From assembly GCA_019113125.1 (NCBI GenBank), contig DXIA01000124.1:1-7994 (forward strand): a DNA stretch of 7,994 nucleotides, given 5' to 3'. Under the pieces are notes generated by a model. It was not told the origin of the DNA. It saw only the letters and a program-made list of their open reading frames with translations, and ran no database searches. Positions 1 through 5,458 of the stretch are shown here, one piece after another. This DNA comes from Candidatus Pygmaiobacter gallistercoris (GTDB lineage: Bacteria > Bacillota > Clostridia > Oscillospirales > Ruminococcaceae). Position 1 is the stretch's first letter; each line of letters opens with the position of its first letter. The translations under genes and the position numbers were made by a program.

Positions 1-46
1 CTTCGCACTTTCTCCATCCAAAATTCTGGGGCAGAACTGCAGGGCA

Positions 47-174
47 CCGTAAAAAGGTCGATTTTGATGCGGGTGCAAGGAAAAACGTCGAAGGCACCCT
101 TTGTGGATGTCGCGGGCAGCAGAGCTGCCCCGACGTTTTGACGCTGCAGCCGCGCAAAAGCAGCCTTTTTACGG
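47..174. repeat. Long imperfect inverted repeat / extended hairpin downstream of metQ
   Basis: The two arms pair in register around a centre near 122. The outermost 11 bp (CCGTAAAAAGG at 47-57 with CCTTTTTACGG at 164-174) are perfect. Further pairs follow at 62-66 with 155-159, 69-72 with 150-153, 74-77 with 145-148, a perfect 9 bp (AAAACGTCG 82-90 with CGACGTTTT 131-139), and a perfect apical 7-bp stem (114-120 with 124-130, loop AGA). An alternative small stem is GGGTGC 71-76 with GCACCC 94-99. The element lies in the 3' flank of metQ, and no U-run follows it on the minus strand, so it is not a classic terminator. It could be a MITE-like dispersed repeat, a structured 3' UTR or a small RNA. 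No target-site duplication is visible. The pairing is seen directly; the identity is unknown. Confidence 0.6.
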
Positions 175-229
175 CGTTGTTTTCTTATCCTGCCACACCT
201 TTATGGACAGTCCTTTTTTGGTGGAGCAA

Positions 230-1090
230 TCAGAAGACCGCGATGACGGTGCCCTTATAGGTCTCCTCGATGTAGCTCTTGACCTCGGGGCTGGTCATCG
301 CCTTGATCAGCGCCTGGATCTCGGGCCGGTCGTCCCCCTCGCGGATGGCGAGGACATTGGGATAGGTCTGGGCGGCCTCACTGGTGGCGTCCTCCTTTGC
401 GATGGCGGTGTCGGCGATGCCGGCGCCCAGTGCGTAGTTGCCGTTGATGACCCCGAGATCCACATCGGCCAGCAGGTTCGGGATCTGGGCGGCGACGACC
501 TCTTCGATCTGGATGTTCTTGGGGTTGTCGACGATGTCGGCGACGGTGGCCTCAAGCCCGACCCCGTCCTTGAGGGTGATCAGACCCTGTGCGGCGAGCA
601 GCTGCAGCGCGCGGGCCTCGTTGCTGGTGTCGTTGGGCACCGCGATGGTGGCACCGTCGGGCAGTGCGTCCAGCGAGCTGGTCTTGCCCGGATAGATGGC
701 CATCGTCTCGAAGTGCACCCGCGCGCCGACTGCGAGGTGGGTGCCGTTCTCGGCGTTGAACTCGACGAGATAGGGCTCATGCTGGAAGTAGTTGGCGTCC
801 AGATCGCCGGCCTCGAGGGAGGTGTTCGGGATGATGTAATCGTCGAACTCCTGCACCACCAGGTTGATGCCCTGCTCTGCCAGCAGCGGCTTGACCACGT
901 CGTTCAGGATCTCGGCGTGGGGGGAGGGGGAGGCGCCGACGGTCAGGGTGACCGTCTCGGCGGTGGAGGAACCGGTTGCGGCGGAGCTGCCGCCGGCAGC
1001 GCTGGACGAGCTGGAAGAGCCGCAGCCGGTCAGAATCAGGGACAGGGCGAGTGCGGCACTCGCCGCGGCAAGAATCGTTTTGCGTTTCAT
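230..1090 (-). CDS. metQ: MetQ, methionine-binding lipoprotein of the ABC importer (NlpA family)
   Basis: This is the extracytoplasmic substrate-binding subunit that captures methionine (probably both D- and L-) and hands it to MetI. The 286-residue length is usual for the family. The N-terminus has a lysine/arginine-rich start, a hydrophobic segment and a lipobox ending LTGC, so Cys23 should be lipidated and anchor the protein to the membrane. A serine/alanine/threonine linker follows to about residue 46. The NlpA fold then begins with VTLTVGASPSPHAEIL. Family landmarks include HEPYL, VPNDTSNEARAL, LKDGVGLEATVADIV, DNPKNIQIEE and VINGNYA, which align with E. coli MetQ from memory. The start ATG has an AGAGGA ribosome site about 9 nt upstream. 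It is the last gene of metNIQ, 146 nt after metI; that gap holds two hairpins. No convincing intrinsic terminator follows it. The substrate assignment rests on family plus the methionine-specific T-box upstream. Confidence 0.95.
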   Translation of the reverse strand: MKRKTILAAASAALALSLILTGCGSSSSSSAAGGSSAATGSSTAETVTLTVGASPSPHAEILNDVVKPLLAEQGINLVVQEFDDYIIPNTSLEAGDLDANYFQHEPYLVEFNAENGTHLAVGARVHFETMAIYPGKTSSLDALPDGATIAVPNDTSNEARALQLLAAQGLITLKDGVGLEATVADIVDNPKNIQIEEVVAAQIPNLLADVDLGVINGNYALGAGIADTAIAKEDATSEAAQTYPNVLAIREGDDRPEIQALIKAMTSPEVKSYIEETYKGTVIAVF

Positions 1091-1172
1091 ATCTCAATTT
1101 CCTCTCTTTGCTTTCATATTTTTTGTTGGAACACACGGTTGACAGACAACACATCCGAAACTGGAACAGGGG

Positions 1173-1214
1173 CGGTGCGGCGTCCCGCACCGTCTTTGCC
1201 GCGGCGTCCCGCGG
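1173..1214 (-). other. Tandem GC-rich hairpins between metI and metQ
   Basis: Two stem-loops stand side by side, beginning 22 nt after the metI stop. The first transcribed (1199-1214) has a 6-bp CCGCGG stem. The second (1173-1192) has an 8-bp stem, CGGTGCGG with CCGCACCG on the plus strand. Both have the same four-base loop (CGTC on plus, GACG in the transcript), and both contain the same 12-mer GCGGCGTCCCGC (1177-1188 and 1201-1212). No U-run follows, so they are unlikely to terminate transcription. By analogy with intercistronic hairpins in other binding-protein operons, they may stabilise one half of the mRNA or tune the MetQ to MetNI ratio. That role is inference. Confidence 0.5.
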
Positions 1215-1236
1215 TCCCCTGCGCCGGTCGGGGGCG

Positions 1237-1908
1237 TCAGGAGCGGTTCCGTTTATCTATCCGGTTTGCGGTAAAACCGAAGAGAAACTGAATCAGACAG
1301 ACCAGAATCACCAGCAGCAGGATGGTGAAGAGCATCACCTCGGTCTGGTAGCGGTAGTAACCGTACCGGATCGCGATGTCTCCCAGCCCGCCCGCGCCGA
1401 CGGTACCGGCCATTGCGGAGTAACCGATCAGGGTGATGGCGGTGATCGAGAGGCCCCGGATCAGGCTGGGCAGCGACTCGCCCAGCAGCACCTGTAGGAT
1501 GATCTGAAACCGGGTTGCCCCCATGCACTCGGCGGCCTCGATGACCCCGGTGTCCACCTCCTGCAGGCTCTGCTCGACCAGCCGTGCGACAAAGGGAGCC
1601 GAGCCGACCACCAGCGGCACGATCGCCGCCGTCGGGCCGATCGCCTTGCCGGCCACCAGCCGGGTAAAGGGGATCAGTGCGATGATCAGGATGATGAAGG
1701 GAATGCTGCGGCCGATGTTGACCACCCAGCCCAGCACCCGGTTGAGGGGCAGGTTTTCGTGGATGCCACCCTTTGCGGTGGTGTAGAGCAGCACCCCGAG
1801 CGGCAGCCCGATGACGTAGGCCAGCAGGGTGGAGCCGATCACCATATAGAGGGTGGAACCCAGTCCTTCCAGCAAAATTTCCTTGAGGGAAAGAATCGAA
1901 TCAAGCAT
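1237..1908 (-). CDS. metI: MetI, methionine ABC transporter permease
   Basis: This is the membrane channel subunit of the MetNIQ importer, working as a homodimer with MetN. The 223-residue length is typical. About five membrane segments are visible, roughly residues 16-42, 57-82, 92-112, 150-175 and 188-213. The MetI signature GRSIPFIILIIALIPFTR lies at 66-83. The cytoplasmic EAA loop that docks on the ATPase is IEAAECMGATRFQI, near 123-136. The C-terminal part GTVGAGGLGDIAI is also characteristic. I chose the ATG at 1906-1908 rather than in-frame codons further upstream, because it is preceded by a near-perfect AAGGAGGA site (1916-1923) and the upstream extension only reads through metN in another frame. 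It overlaps the end of metN by 8 nt, which suggests translational coupling. A short positively charged tail (IDKRNRS) ends the protein. Confidence 0.95.
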   Translation of the reverse strand: MLDSILSLKEILLEGLGSTLYMVIGSTLLAYVIGLPLGVLLYTTAKGGIHENLPLNRVLGWVVNIGRSIPFIILIIALIPFTRLVAGKAIGPTAAIVPLVVGSAPFVARLVEQSLQEVDTGVIEAAECMGATRFQIILQVLLGESLPSLIRGLSITAITLIGYSAMAGTVGAGGLGDIAIRYGYYRYQTEVMLFTILLLVILVCLIQFLFGFTANRIDKRNRS

Positions 1909-2653
1909 GTTTGCGTCCTCCTTCCACGCCCAGCAGCAGTCTGGTGATGTTGCTGGCGGGTTTTGCGAAGATCTCGTCGGTGCGCCCGCCCTCGGCGAAC
2001 TGCGCCGCGTCGATGACCGCGACCTTGTTGCAGATCTCCCGGACCACCGCGATCTCATGGGTGATGACTACAATGGTGACCCCAAGCCGGTGGTTGACCT
2101 CCCGCAGCAGCTCGAGCACCTGACGGGTGGTCAGCGGATCGAGCGCGCTGGTCGGCTCGTCGCAGAGCAGCACCTTCGGGTCGGTGGCCAGTGCCCGCGC
2201 GATCGCGACCCGCTGGCACTGACCGCCCGAGAGCTGCGCCGGATAGGCGTCCGCCTTGTCGGCGAGCCCGACCAGCTCGAGCAGCCGGTTGACCTTGGCC
2301 TCCCGCTCGGCACGGGGCACCCGGGCCAACCGCAGTGGGAAGGCGACGTTCTGCCGCACCGATTTCTGCATCAGCAGGTGGTAGCCCTGAAAGACGACCC
2401 CCATCTGACGGCGGGCGGCGAGCAGCTGCTTGCCCCGCAGGCTGGCCAGATCCACCCCGTCCAGCAGCACCCGCCCCGAGGTAGGCTGCTCGAGCATCGA
2501 CAGGCAGCGCAGCAGGGTGGACTTGCCCGCGCCGCTCATCCCGATGATGCCGAAGATGTCGCCGTCCTCGATGTCAAAACTGACCCCCCGCAGCGCGGTG
2601 ACCTCGCCGGCGGAAGAGTGAAAAACCTTGGTGAGATTCTCAATCTGAATCAT
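1901..2653 (-). CDS. metN: MetN, methionine ABC transporter ATPase (short form without NIL domain)
   Basis: This is the ATP-hydrolysing subunit of the methionine importer. All motor motifs are present: Walker A GMSGAGKST at 38-46, Q-loop VVFQGYHLL around Gln89, signature LSGGQCQRVAIARAL from 141, Walker B VLLCDEPTSALD from 161, and switch His199 in VITHE. Two points are odd. Full-length MetN proteins such as that of E. coli run to about 340 residues and carry a C-terminal NIL/ACT-like domain that binds methionine and shuts transport down; this one stops at 250, right after the nucleotide-binding domain, so that feedback domain is missing. The junction with metI is a clean 8-nt overlap with a good ribosome site, so this looks like a native short form rather than a truncation. 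I chose the ATG at 2651-2653 because TGAGGAGG (2663-2670) precedes it; the open frame further upstream runs through the leader terminator. Expression is controlled by the T-box leader. Confidence 0.93.
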   Translation of the reverse strand: MIQIENLTKVFHSSAGEVTALRGVSFDIEDGDIFGIIGMSGAGKSTLLRCLSMLEQPTSGRVLLDGVDLASLRGKQLLAARRQMGVVFQGYHLLMQKSVRQNVAFPLRLARVPRAEREAKVNRLLELVGLADKADAYPAQLSGGQCQRVAIARALATDPKVLLCDEPTSALDPLTTRQVLELLREVNHRLGVTIVVITHEIAVVREICNKVAVIDAAQFAEGGRTDEIFAKPASNITRLLLGVEGGRKHA

Positions 2654-2661
2654 GCTGTGAA

Positions 2662-2670
2662 CCCTCCTCA
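2662..2670 (-). promoter_or_regulatory. Ribosome binding site of metN
   Basis: The minus strand reads TGAGGAGGG, eight bases before the metN ATG. It decides the start against upstream in-frame codons that lie inside the T-box terminator. It falls after the terminator, so it is exposed only on read-through transcripts. Confidence 0.8.
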
Positions 2671-2686
2671 AAACAAACAAGACAAC

Positions 2687-2726
2687 AAAAAAGCCCTCGT
2701 CCCTGAATTTCTTCAAGGACGAGGGC
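2687..2726 (-). terminator. T-box leader rho-independent terminator
   Basis: The transcript forms a 15-bp stem (plus-strand arms 2693-2707 and 2712-2726) with one G-U pair, closed by a GAAA tetraloop and followed by six U (2687-2692). It starts only a few bases after the T-box sequence, so antiterminator formation and this hairpin are mutually exclusive. It is the off-state of the metN leader. Confidence 0.92.
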
Positions 2727-2982
2727 ATAAGCTCCCGTGATACCACCTTGGTTCATCCCGTGCTCGCGCAAGCGGAACCTCTGCAGCTGCTCCGGAAATT
2801 CCTTTTACAGCCTGCCACGATAACGGGTGGACCCGTCACGGGCTAACCTTGCGGCTCGCCCGCGCAGCTCAGAGACCATGTTCGGCGTTCTTCGCTTTAC
2901 CCCCTTGCACCAGAACGGGGGCTCTCTGTGAAAGCGGCCAACGCTTACTCTTCTCATCAGCGCCTTTTGTTGTTCGGTTGTG
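2687..2982 (-). promoter_or_regulatory. T-box riboswitch, tRNA-Met specific, controlling metNIQ
   Basis: The leader senses the charging state of tRNA-Met: uncharged tRNA pairs with the specifier and with the T-box bulge and stabilises the antiterminator. Reading the minus strand, Stem I starts near GCGCTGATGAGAAGAGTA (K-turn and AGTA loop-E side). It continues through an AGAGAG bulge to a 5-bp C/G distal stem (arms 2917-2921 and 2900-2904) whose loop contains GGTGCAA. It returns through GAAC to the specifier ATG (2877-2879), followed by the usual purine. The base of Stem I closes with TCTCTGAGC and GCGC. The T-box itself, AAGGTGGTATCACGGG, lies at 2734-2749. Its TGGT pairs with the ACCA end of a tRNA with discriminator A73, as in elongator tRNA-Met. 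The terminator at 2687-2726 follows. The ATG specifier and the methionine importer downstream support each other. Confidence 0.93.
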
Positions 2983-2988
2983 ATTCTC

Positions 2989-3016
2989 ATTATACTCCGG
3001 GTTTTCGGATTGTCAA
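2989..3016 (-). promoter_or_regulatory. Sigma-A promoter of the metNIQ T-box leader
   Basis: On the minus strand a perfect TTGACA (3011-3016) and a perfect TATAAT (2989-2994) are separated by 16 bp. Transcription should begin near 2982, giving a leader of about 330 nt before metN. Such a consensus promoter suggests strong constitutive initiation, with control left to the T-box. Confidence 0.85.
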
Positions 3017-3047
3017 CCGAAAAAATTCACCAGAGCTTTTAAAGTAT

Positions 3048-3080
3048 TTGAACAAAAAACTGAAAGGATTGCACAAATCC
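3048..3080 (-). terminator. Possible weak terminator after the RDD gene
   Basis: A few bases past the stop codon, the transcript can form a 5-bp stem GGATT/AATCC (3066-3080, loop TGTGC), followed by TTTCAG and a run of six T. The stem is short, so termination may be partial. Read-through would add to metNIQ leader transcription. Confidence 0.25.
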
Positions 3081-3082
3081 CA

Positions 3083-3616
3083 TCAAAAGGAAGAGGATTT
3101 TGGCCCATTTTCCGGTGCAGTGGTCTCCGGTGCAGCAACCGGCGCGGAGGCGGCGGGGACAAAGATTCTGCTCGCCGGGGCGGAGAGAAAGATCACCCGA
3201 CTGTCGCAGAGCCGGTCGGCGAAGGTCCGTTTTTCCGGGTCGGCGGCGGCGAAGAGATACCCCAGAAAGAGCAGCCCGTTGAGAAACCGCCCCACCGTTT
3301 CCCGATAAAGGCAGTCCCACCAGTGCAGCGGCGCACCGGTCACCGAGACCACCCGCATCCGCAGCAGCCGCTTGCCGGGGGTTGCACCCATCCCCAGTGT
3401 AAAACAGAAGAAGTAGGCTGCACGGGCCGCAGCGCGGGCAAGATCCGCCCCGGTATAGGAGAAAAAGACCGGATTGCTGCCGATGCCATAGAGGGCGAGC
3501 GCCCAGAACAGCGCGGTCAGCGGCAGGCAGAAGATCCCGGACAGCAGCCAGTCGATCACCAGCGCGCACCCCCGCCGCCAGAAACCCGCGTAAACCGCAT
3601 TACCCTGCGTATACAT
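3083..3616 (-). CDS. RDD family integral membrane protein
   Basis: RDD proteins are small membrane proteins of mostly unknown function; some have been linked to ion or solute transport. From the chosen start the protein has 177 residues. It opens with VYAGFWRRGCALVIDWLLSG, which carries the conserved arginines (14-15) and aspartate (22) of the family. Further hydrophobic segments lie near 18-45, 63-80 and 115-130. GMGATPGKRLLRMRVV is the typical glycine/basic motif between helices, and FADRLCDSRVI matches the usual closing motif. A Pro/Ala/Ser-rich tail of about 30 residues ends in NGPKSSSF. I start it at the ATG at 3614-3616, with GGGG about 9 nt upstream. The ATG at 3629-3631 in the same frame would add five residues and cannot be excluded. 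The gene overlaps the 3' end of the S49 peptidase gene by 17 nt, so the two are probably translated together. Its specific function is not known. Confidence 0.82.
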   Translation of the reverse strand: MYTQGNAVYAGFWRRGCALVIDWLLSGIFCLPLTALFWALALYGIGSNPVFFSYTGADLARAAARAAYFFCFTLGMGATPGKRLLRMRVVSVTGAPLHWWDCLYRETVGRFLNGLLFLGYLFAAADPEKRTFADRLCDSRVIFLSAPASRIFVPAASAPVAAPETTAPENGPKSSSF

Positions 3617-4558
3617 ACATCGGCACCCCATTCTCAGCGGTCTCGGCAAGCTCTTCCAAGACCTGATTGTCACTCTTGGGCAGCACCGTCTCCACCGCCC
3701 CGAGCAGCCAGCTAAAGATGGTCTGCTCGGAAAAATCGGTGTAGTAGGGGTCCGCCCCGGTCAGGTCGGAGAAGTCGGCAAGCGCCTGCTCATACTCCCC
3801 GATCTCGTCGATCAATCCGTTGTCCAGCGCCTGCTGAGCGGTGTAGATCCGCCCGTCGGCGAGCTGGCGCACCCGGGTGTCCTCCATCCCACGGCCTTCG
3901 CAGACGATGCCGACAAATTGATCGTAGGCCTCGTCGACGACGCTCTGGTAAATCGCCCGCTGCTCATCGGTCAGCGGCAGGTCGCTTGCGCCCATCGATT
4001 TGTTGGGCCCGCTGGTGATGTAGACCGTCTTGAGCCCCAGTTTTTCATACAGGCCGCTGACGTCGGTGTAGCTGAGGATGACCCCGATCGAGCCGGTGGT
4101 GGTGTTCCGGTTTGCGATGATGTGGTCGGCCGCCATCGCAATGTAGTAACCGCCGCTGGCCGTCGTTGGACCGAAGTAGGCCCAGATCGGCCGGCCGGTG
4201 ACCTCCTTGTACTCCATCAGCGCGAGGTAGAGTTCATCCGACTCATACACCCCGCCGCCACCGGTATTCAAATAGAGAAAGATTCCCTTGTTGGAATCGT
4301 CCTGCTCGAGCTGTTTGACATAATTCAGCGTCGCACTGTGGTGGTAGCTGGGCTGGTTGAGCCCGAGTTCATCCCCGCTGGCGTTCTCGATGGTGCCCAC
4401 ACATTGATGACCGCAAAACTCTCTCCCGGTGCAGTGTTCGTCTGCTGGGAGGAGAGGGAAAACTGGCGCAGAACTGCCGAGAAAAAGATCCCCGTCATGC
4501 CGGTTACCACCAGAACCACCGCGGTGATGACAATACCGAATAGCTGTTTTTTCTTCAA
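3600..4558 (-). pseudogene. sppA: SppA-like S49 family signal peptide peptidase, interrupted by a one-base frameshift
   Basis: S49 peptidases of this type are membrane-anchored serine/lysine proteases that degrade leftover signal peptides. The first frame encodes MKKKQLFGIVI, a membrane segment, and then the entry into the fold ending FAVINV. The second frame resumes exactly there with VGTIENASGDELG and continues through LYLNTGGGG, TTASGGYYIAMAADHI (nucleophile Ser135 of the joined protein), TTTGSIGVI, and GPNKSMGASD (Lys187) to the stop. The 52-residue Ser-to-Lys spacing matches B. subtilis SppA (Ser147, Lys199). The junction is at 4398-4402: the minus strand reads AATGTGTGGGC where one more base would join the frames. 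The joined protein would have about 319 residues. I prefer the TTG at 4556-4558 because GAGGTG lies 6 nt upstream; the in-frame GTG at 4565-4567 is part of that site. The long upstream open stretch of the second frame (to 4784) has no family similarity. Sequencing error, recent mutation and inactivation remain open. Confidence 0.82.
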
Positions 4559-4602
4559 ATTCTTCACCTCGTTGCGGCAAAAGCCGAAAATTGCTTTTTC
4601 TT

Positions 4603-4630
4603 ATTATACAACAGAATTGGAAAAGAACAA
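4603..4630 (-). promoter_or_regulatory. Candidate promoter of the sppA/RDD unit
   Basis: The minus strand has a perfect TATAAT (4603-4608). A weak TTGTTC (4625-4630) sits 16 bp upstream. The -10 box lies about 45 nt before the peptidase start. It is divergent from, and adjacent to, the promoter of the flavin protein. Confidence 0.5.
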
Positions 4631-4639
4631 ACCACCGGA

Positions 4640-4668
4640 TTGCAAATCGGTGCGCCGTCGGATATGAT
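4640..4668 (+). promoter_or_regulatory. Promoter of the Nim/PNPOx-like gene
   Basis: TTGCAA (4640-4645) and TATGAT (4663-4668) are spaced by exactly 17 bp. Transcription should start near 4675, giving a very short leader that is almost only the ribosome site AAGGGGGAG before the ATG at 4691. Confidence 0.55.
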
Positions 4669-4690
4669 AGAGGAAAAGGGGGAGATGCGA

Positions 4691-5173
4691 ATGGAAACAC
4701 CAATGCGCCGTGGCGACCGCGCGGTGACGACCTTCCGGGAACAGATGGAGATTCTCGTCCGCTGCAGAGTTTGCCGGCTTGCACTGCGGGATGAGGAGGG
4801 GCCCTATCTCGTGCCGCTCAACTTCGGTTTCACAAGCCGCGGAGAACAGCTGACCCTCTATTTTCACAGCGCGAAGGAGGGCAGAAAGCTGCGTGCGATT
4901 GCGGCAGACCCGCTTGTCGCGTTTGAGCTGGATACCGACCACCGGCTGGTGGTCGCCGACCGCCCCTGCAGTTTTGGTTTTGACTACGCCTGTTTGACCG
5001 GTACCGGCCGGGCGGAGCTGGTCGAGGATCCCGACGAGAAATGCCGCGCCCTCTCCCTGCTGATGTACCAGCAGACCGGACAGCTTTTCTCCTTTACACA
5101 GCAGCAGGCCGACGCGGTTGCGGTGATCCGGCTGCGGGTTGAACGGATGACCGGAAAGCTCTGTACGCGGTAA
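4691..5173 (+). CDS. Pyridoxamine 5'-phosphate oxidase-like / Nim-type FMN-binding protein
   Basis: This is a small split-barrel flavoprotein of the PNPOx-like superfamily, in the branch that includes the 5-nitroimidazole resistance (Nim) reductases. Members are usually cytosolic dimers binding FMN; the natural substrate is mostly unknown. The 160-residue length is normal. Visible family features are METPMRRGDR at the start, GPYLVPLNFGF at 37-47, LYFHSAKEGRKL at 56-67 (the flavin-phosphate contact region, with His59), and ACLTGTGRAELVED at 100-113. I start at the ATG at 4691 because AGGGGGAG sits about 6-8 nt before it; the in-frame ATG at 4685 is too close to that site, and earlier codons lie upstream of the promoter start point. 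The gene stands alone, divergent from sppA. Similarity to Nim is not evidence of drug resistance. Confidence 0.85.
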   Translation: METPMRRGDRAVTTFREQMEILVRCRVCRLALRDEEGPYLVPLNFGFTSRGEQLTLYFHSAKEGRKLRAIAADPLVAFELDTDHRLVVADRPCSFGFDYACLTGTGRAELVEDPDEKCRALSLLMYQQTGQLFSFTQQQADAVAVIRLRVERMTGKLCTR

Positions 5174-5232
5174 GAACAGCGGAGAAATTCGACAATTTAT
5201 ATACAAAAAGTAATATAAAATTAAGATATAAC

Positions 5233-5280
5233 TTTTTGTTCGACAAAAATGTGTTTTGCGCAGGGGTGTTTCCACCCTGC
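5233..5280. other. Two stem-loops after the flavin protein gene
   Basis: An AT-rich stem TTTTTGT/ACAAAAA (5233-5249, loop TCG) is followed by a GC stem GCAGGG...CCCTGC (5260-5280) that can extend by two pairs around one bulged base. Neither is followed by a clear T-run on the plus strand, though TGTGTTTT follows the first. They may together end the flavin-protein transcript. On the minus strand the second stem has a GAAA loop, but no gene is known to need it there. Confidence 0.3.
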
Positions 5281-5344
5281 GGCAGCGTGAATGTCACTGA
5301 ATATCGTTTTTCTTTTCTCGACAGATTTTTCCACGGTTCCCCGA

Positions 5345-5373
5345 TTGAAGTTTCCCTTTTTGTGGGGTATCAT
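5345..5373 (+). promoter_or_regulatory. Candidate promoter of the SGNH hydrolase gene
   Basis: TTGAAG (5345-5350) and TATCAT (5368-5373) are separated by exactly 17 bp. The -10 differs from consensus in one base and the -35 in two. The predicted start, near 5380, falls inside the tandem repeat at 5377-5404. The leader would be about 80 nt. The AT-rich stretch at 5190-5232 holds other TATA-like hexamers, but none with a good -35. Confidence 0.45.
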
Positions 5374-5376
5374 AAA

Positions 5377-5404
5377 CAGAGAATCTGTTGCAGAGAATCT
5401 GTTG
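5377..5404 (+). repeat. Perfect 14-bp tandem direct repeat at the predicted transcription start
   Basis: CAGAGAATCTGTTG occurs twice without a gap, at 5377-5390 and 5391-5404. Each copy contains a small inverted repeat, CAGA-N3-TCTG. The location, four bases past the -10 box, is where a repressor would block initiation. It could equally be a simple duplication. Confidence 0.6.
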
Positions 5405-5458
5405 ATTTTGGCATAAAAGCGGAAAAACTGAGGGCGGATTGCCGTTGGAGATGATAGA

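Noticed and set aside
175..229. Intrinsic terminator for metQ just after its stop
   Set aside because: Only very short stems (for example GGAC/GTCC) can be drawn and no stem is followed by a T-run on the minus strand.
1091..1172. Separate promoter for metQ
   Set aside because: No -35/-10 pair with 16-18 bp spacing could be found on the minus strand; TATGAA has no matching -35.
101..1291. Long plus-strand open frame (396 codons) across metQ
   Set aside because: It is antisense to a clear MetQ, is low-complexity (Gly/Asp/Val-rich), has no ribosome site and no family motif; it arises from high-GC codon use on the opposite strand.
1853..2740. Plus-strand open frame of 295 codons opposite metN
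   Set aside because: It runs through the T-box terminator and antisense to all ABC motifs of MetN, with no domain of its own.
4395..4405. Programmed -1 frameshifting in sppA
   Set aside because: No X-XXY-YYZ slippery heptamer and no obvious downstream pseudoknot at the junction; an indel is simpler.
4559..4784. Extension of the second sppA frame upstream to 4784
   Set aside because: This part crosses the promoter region and the divergent gene and shows no S49 similarity; the true N-terminus is in the other frame.
5236..5454. Small plus-strand open frame of 72 codons before the SGNH hydrolase
   Set aside because: No ribosome site, no recognisable domain, and it spans the stem-loop, promoter and tandem repeat.
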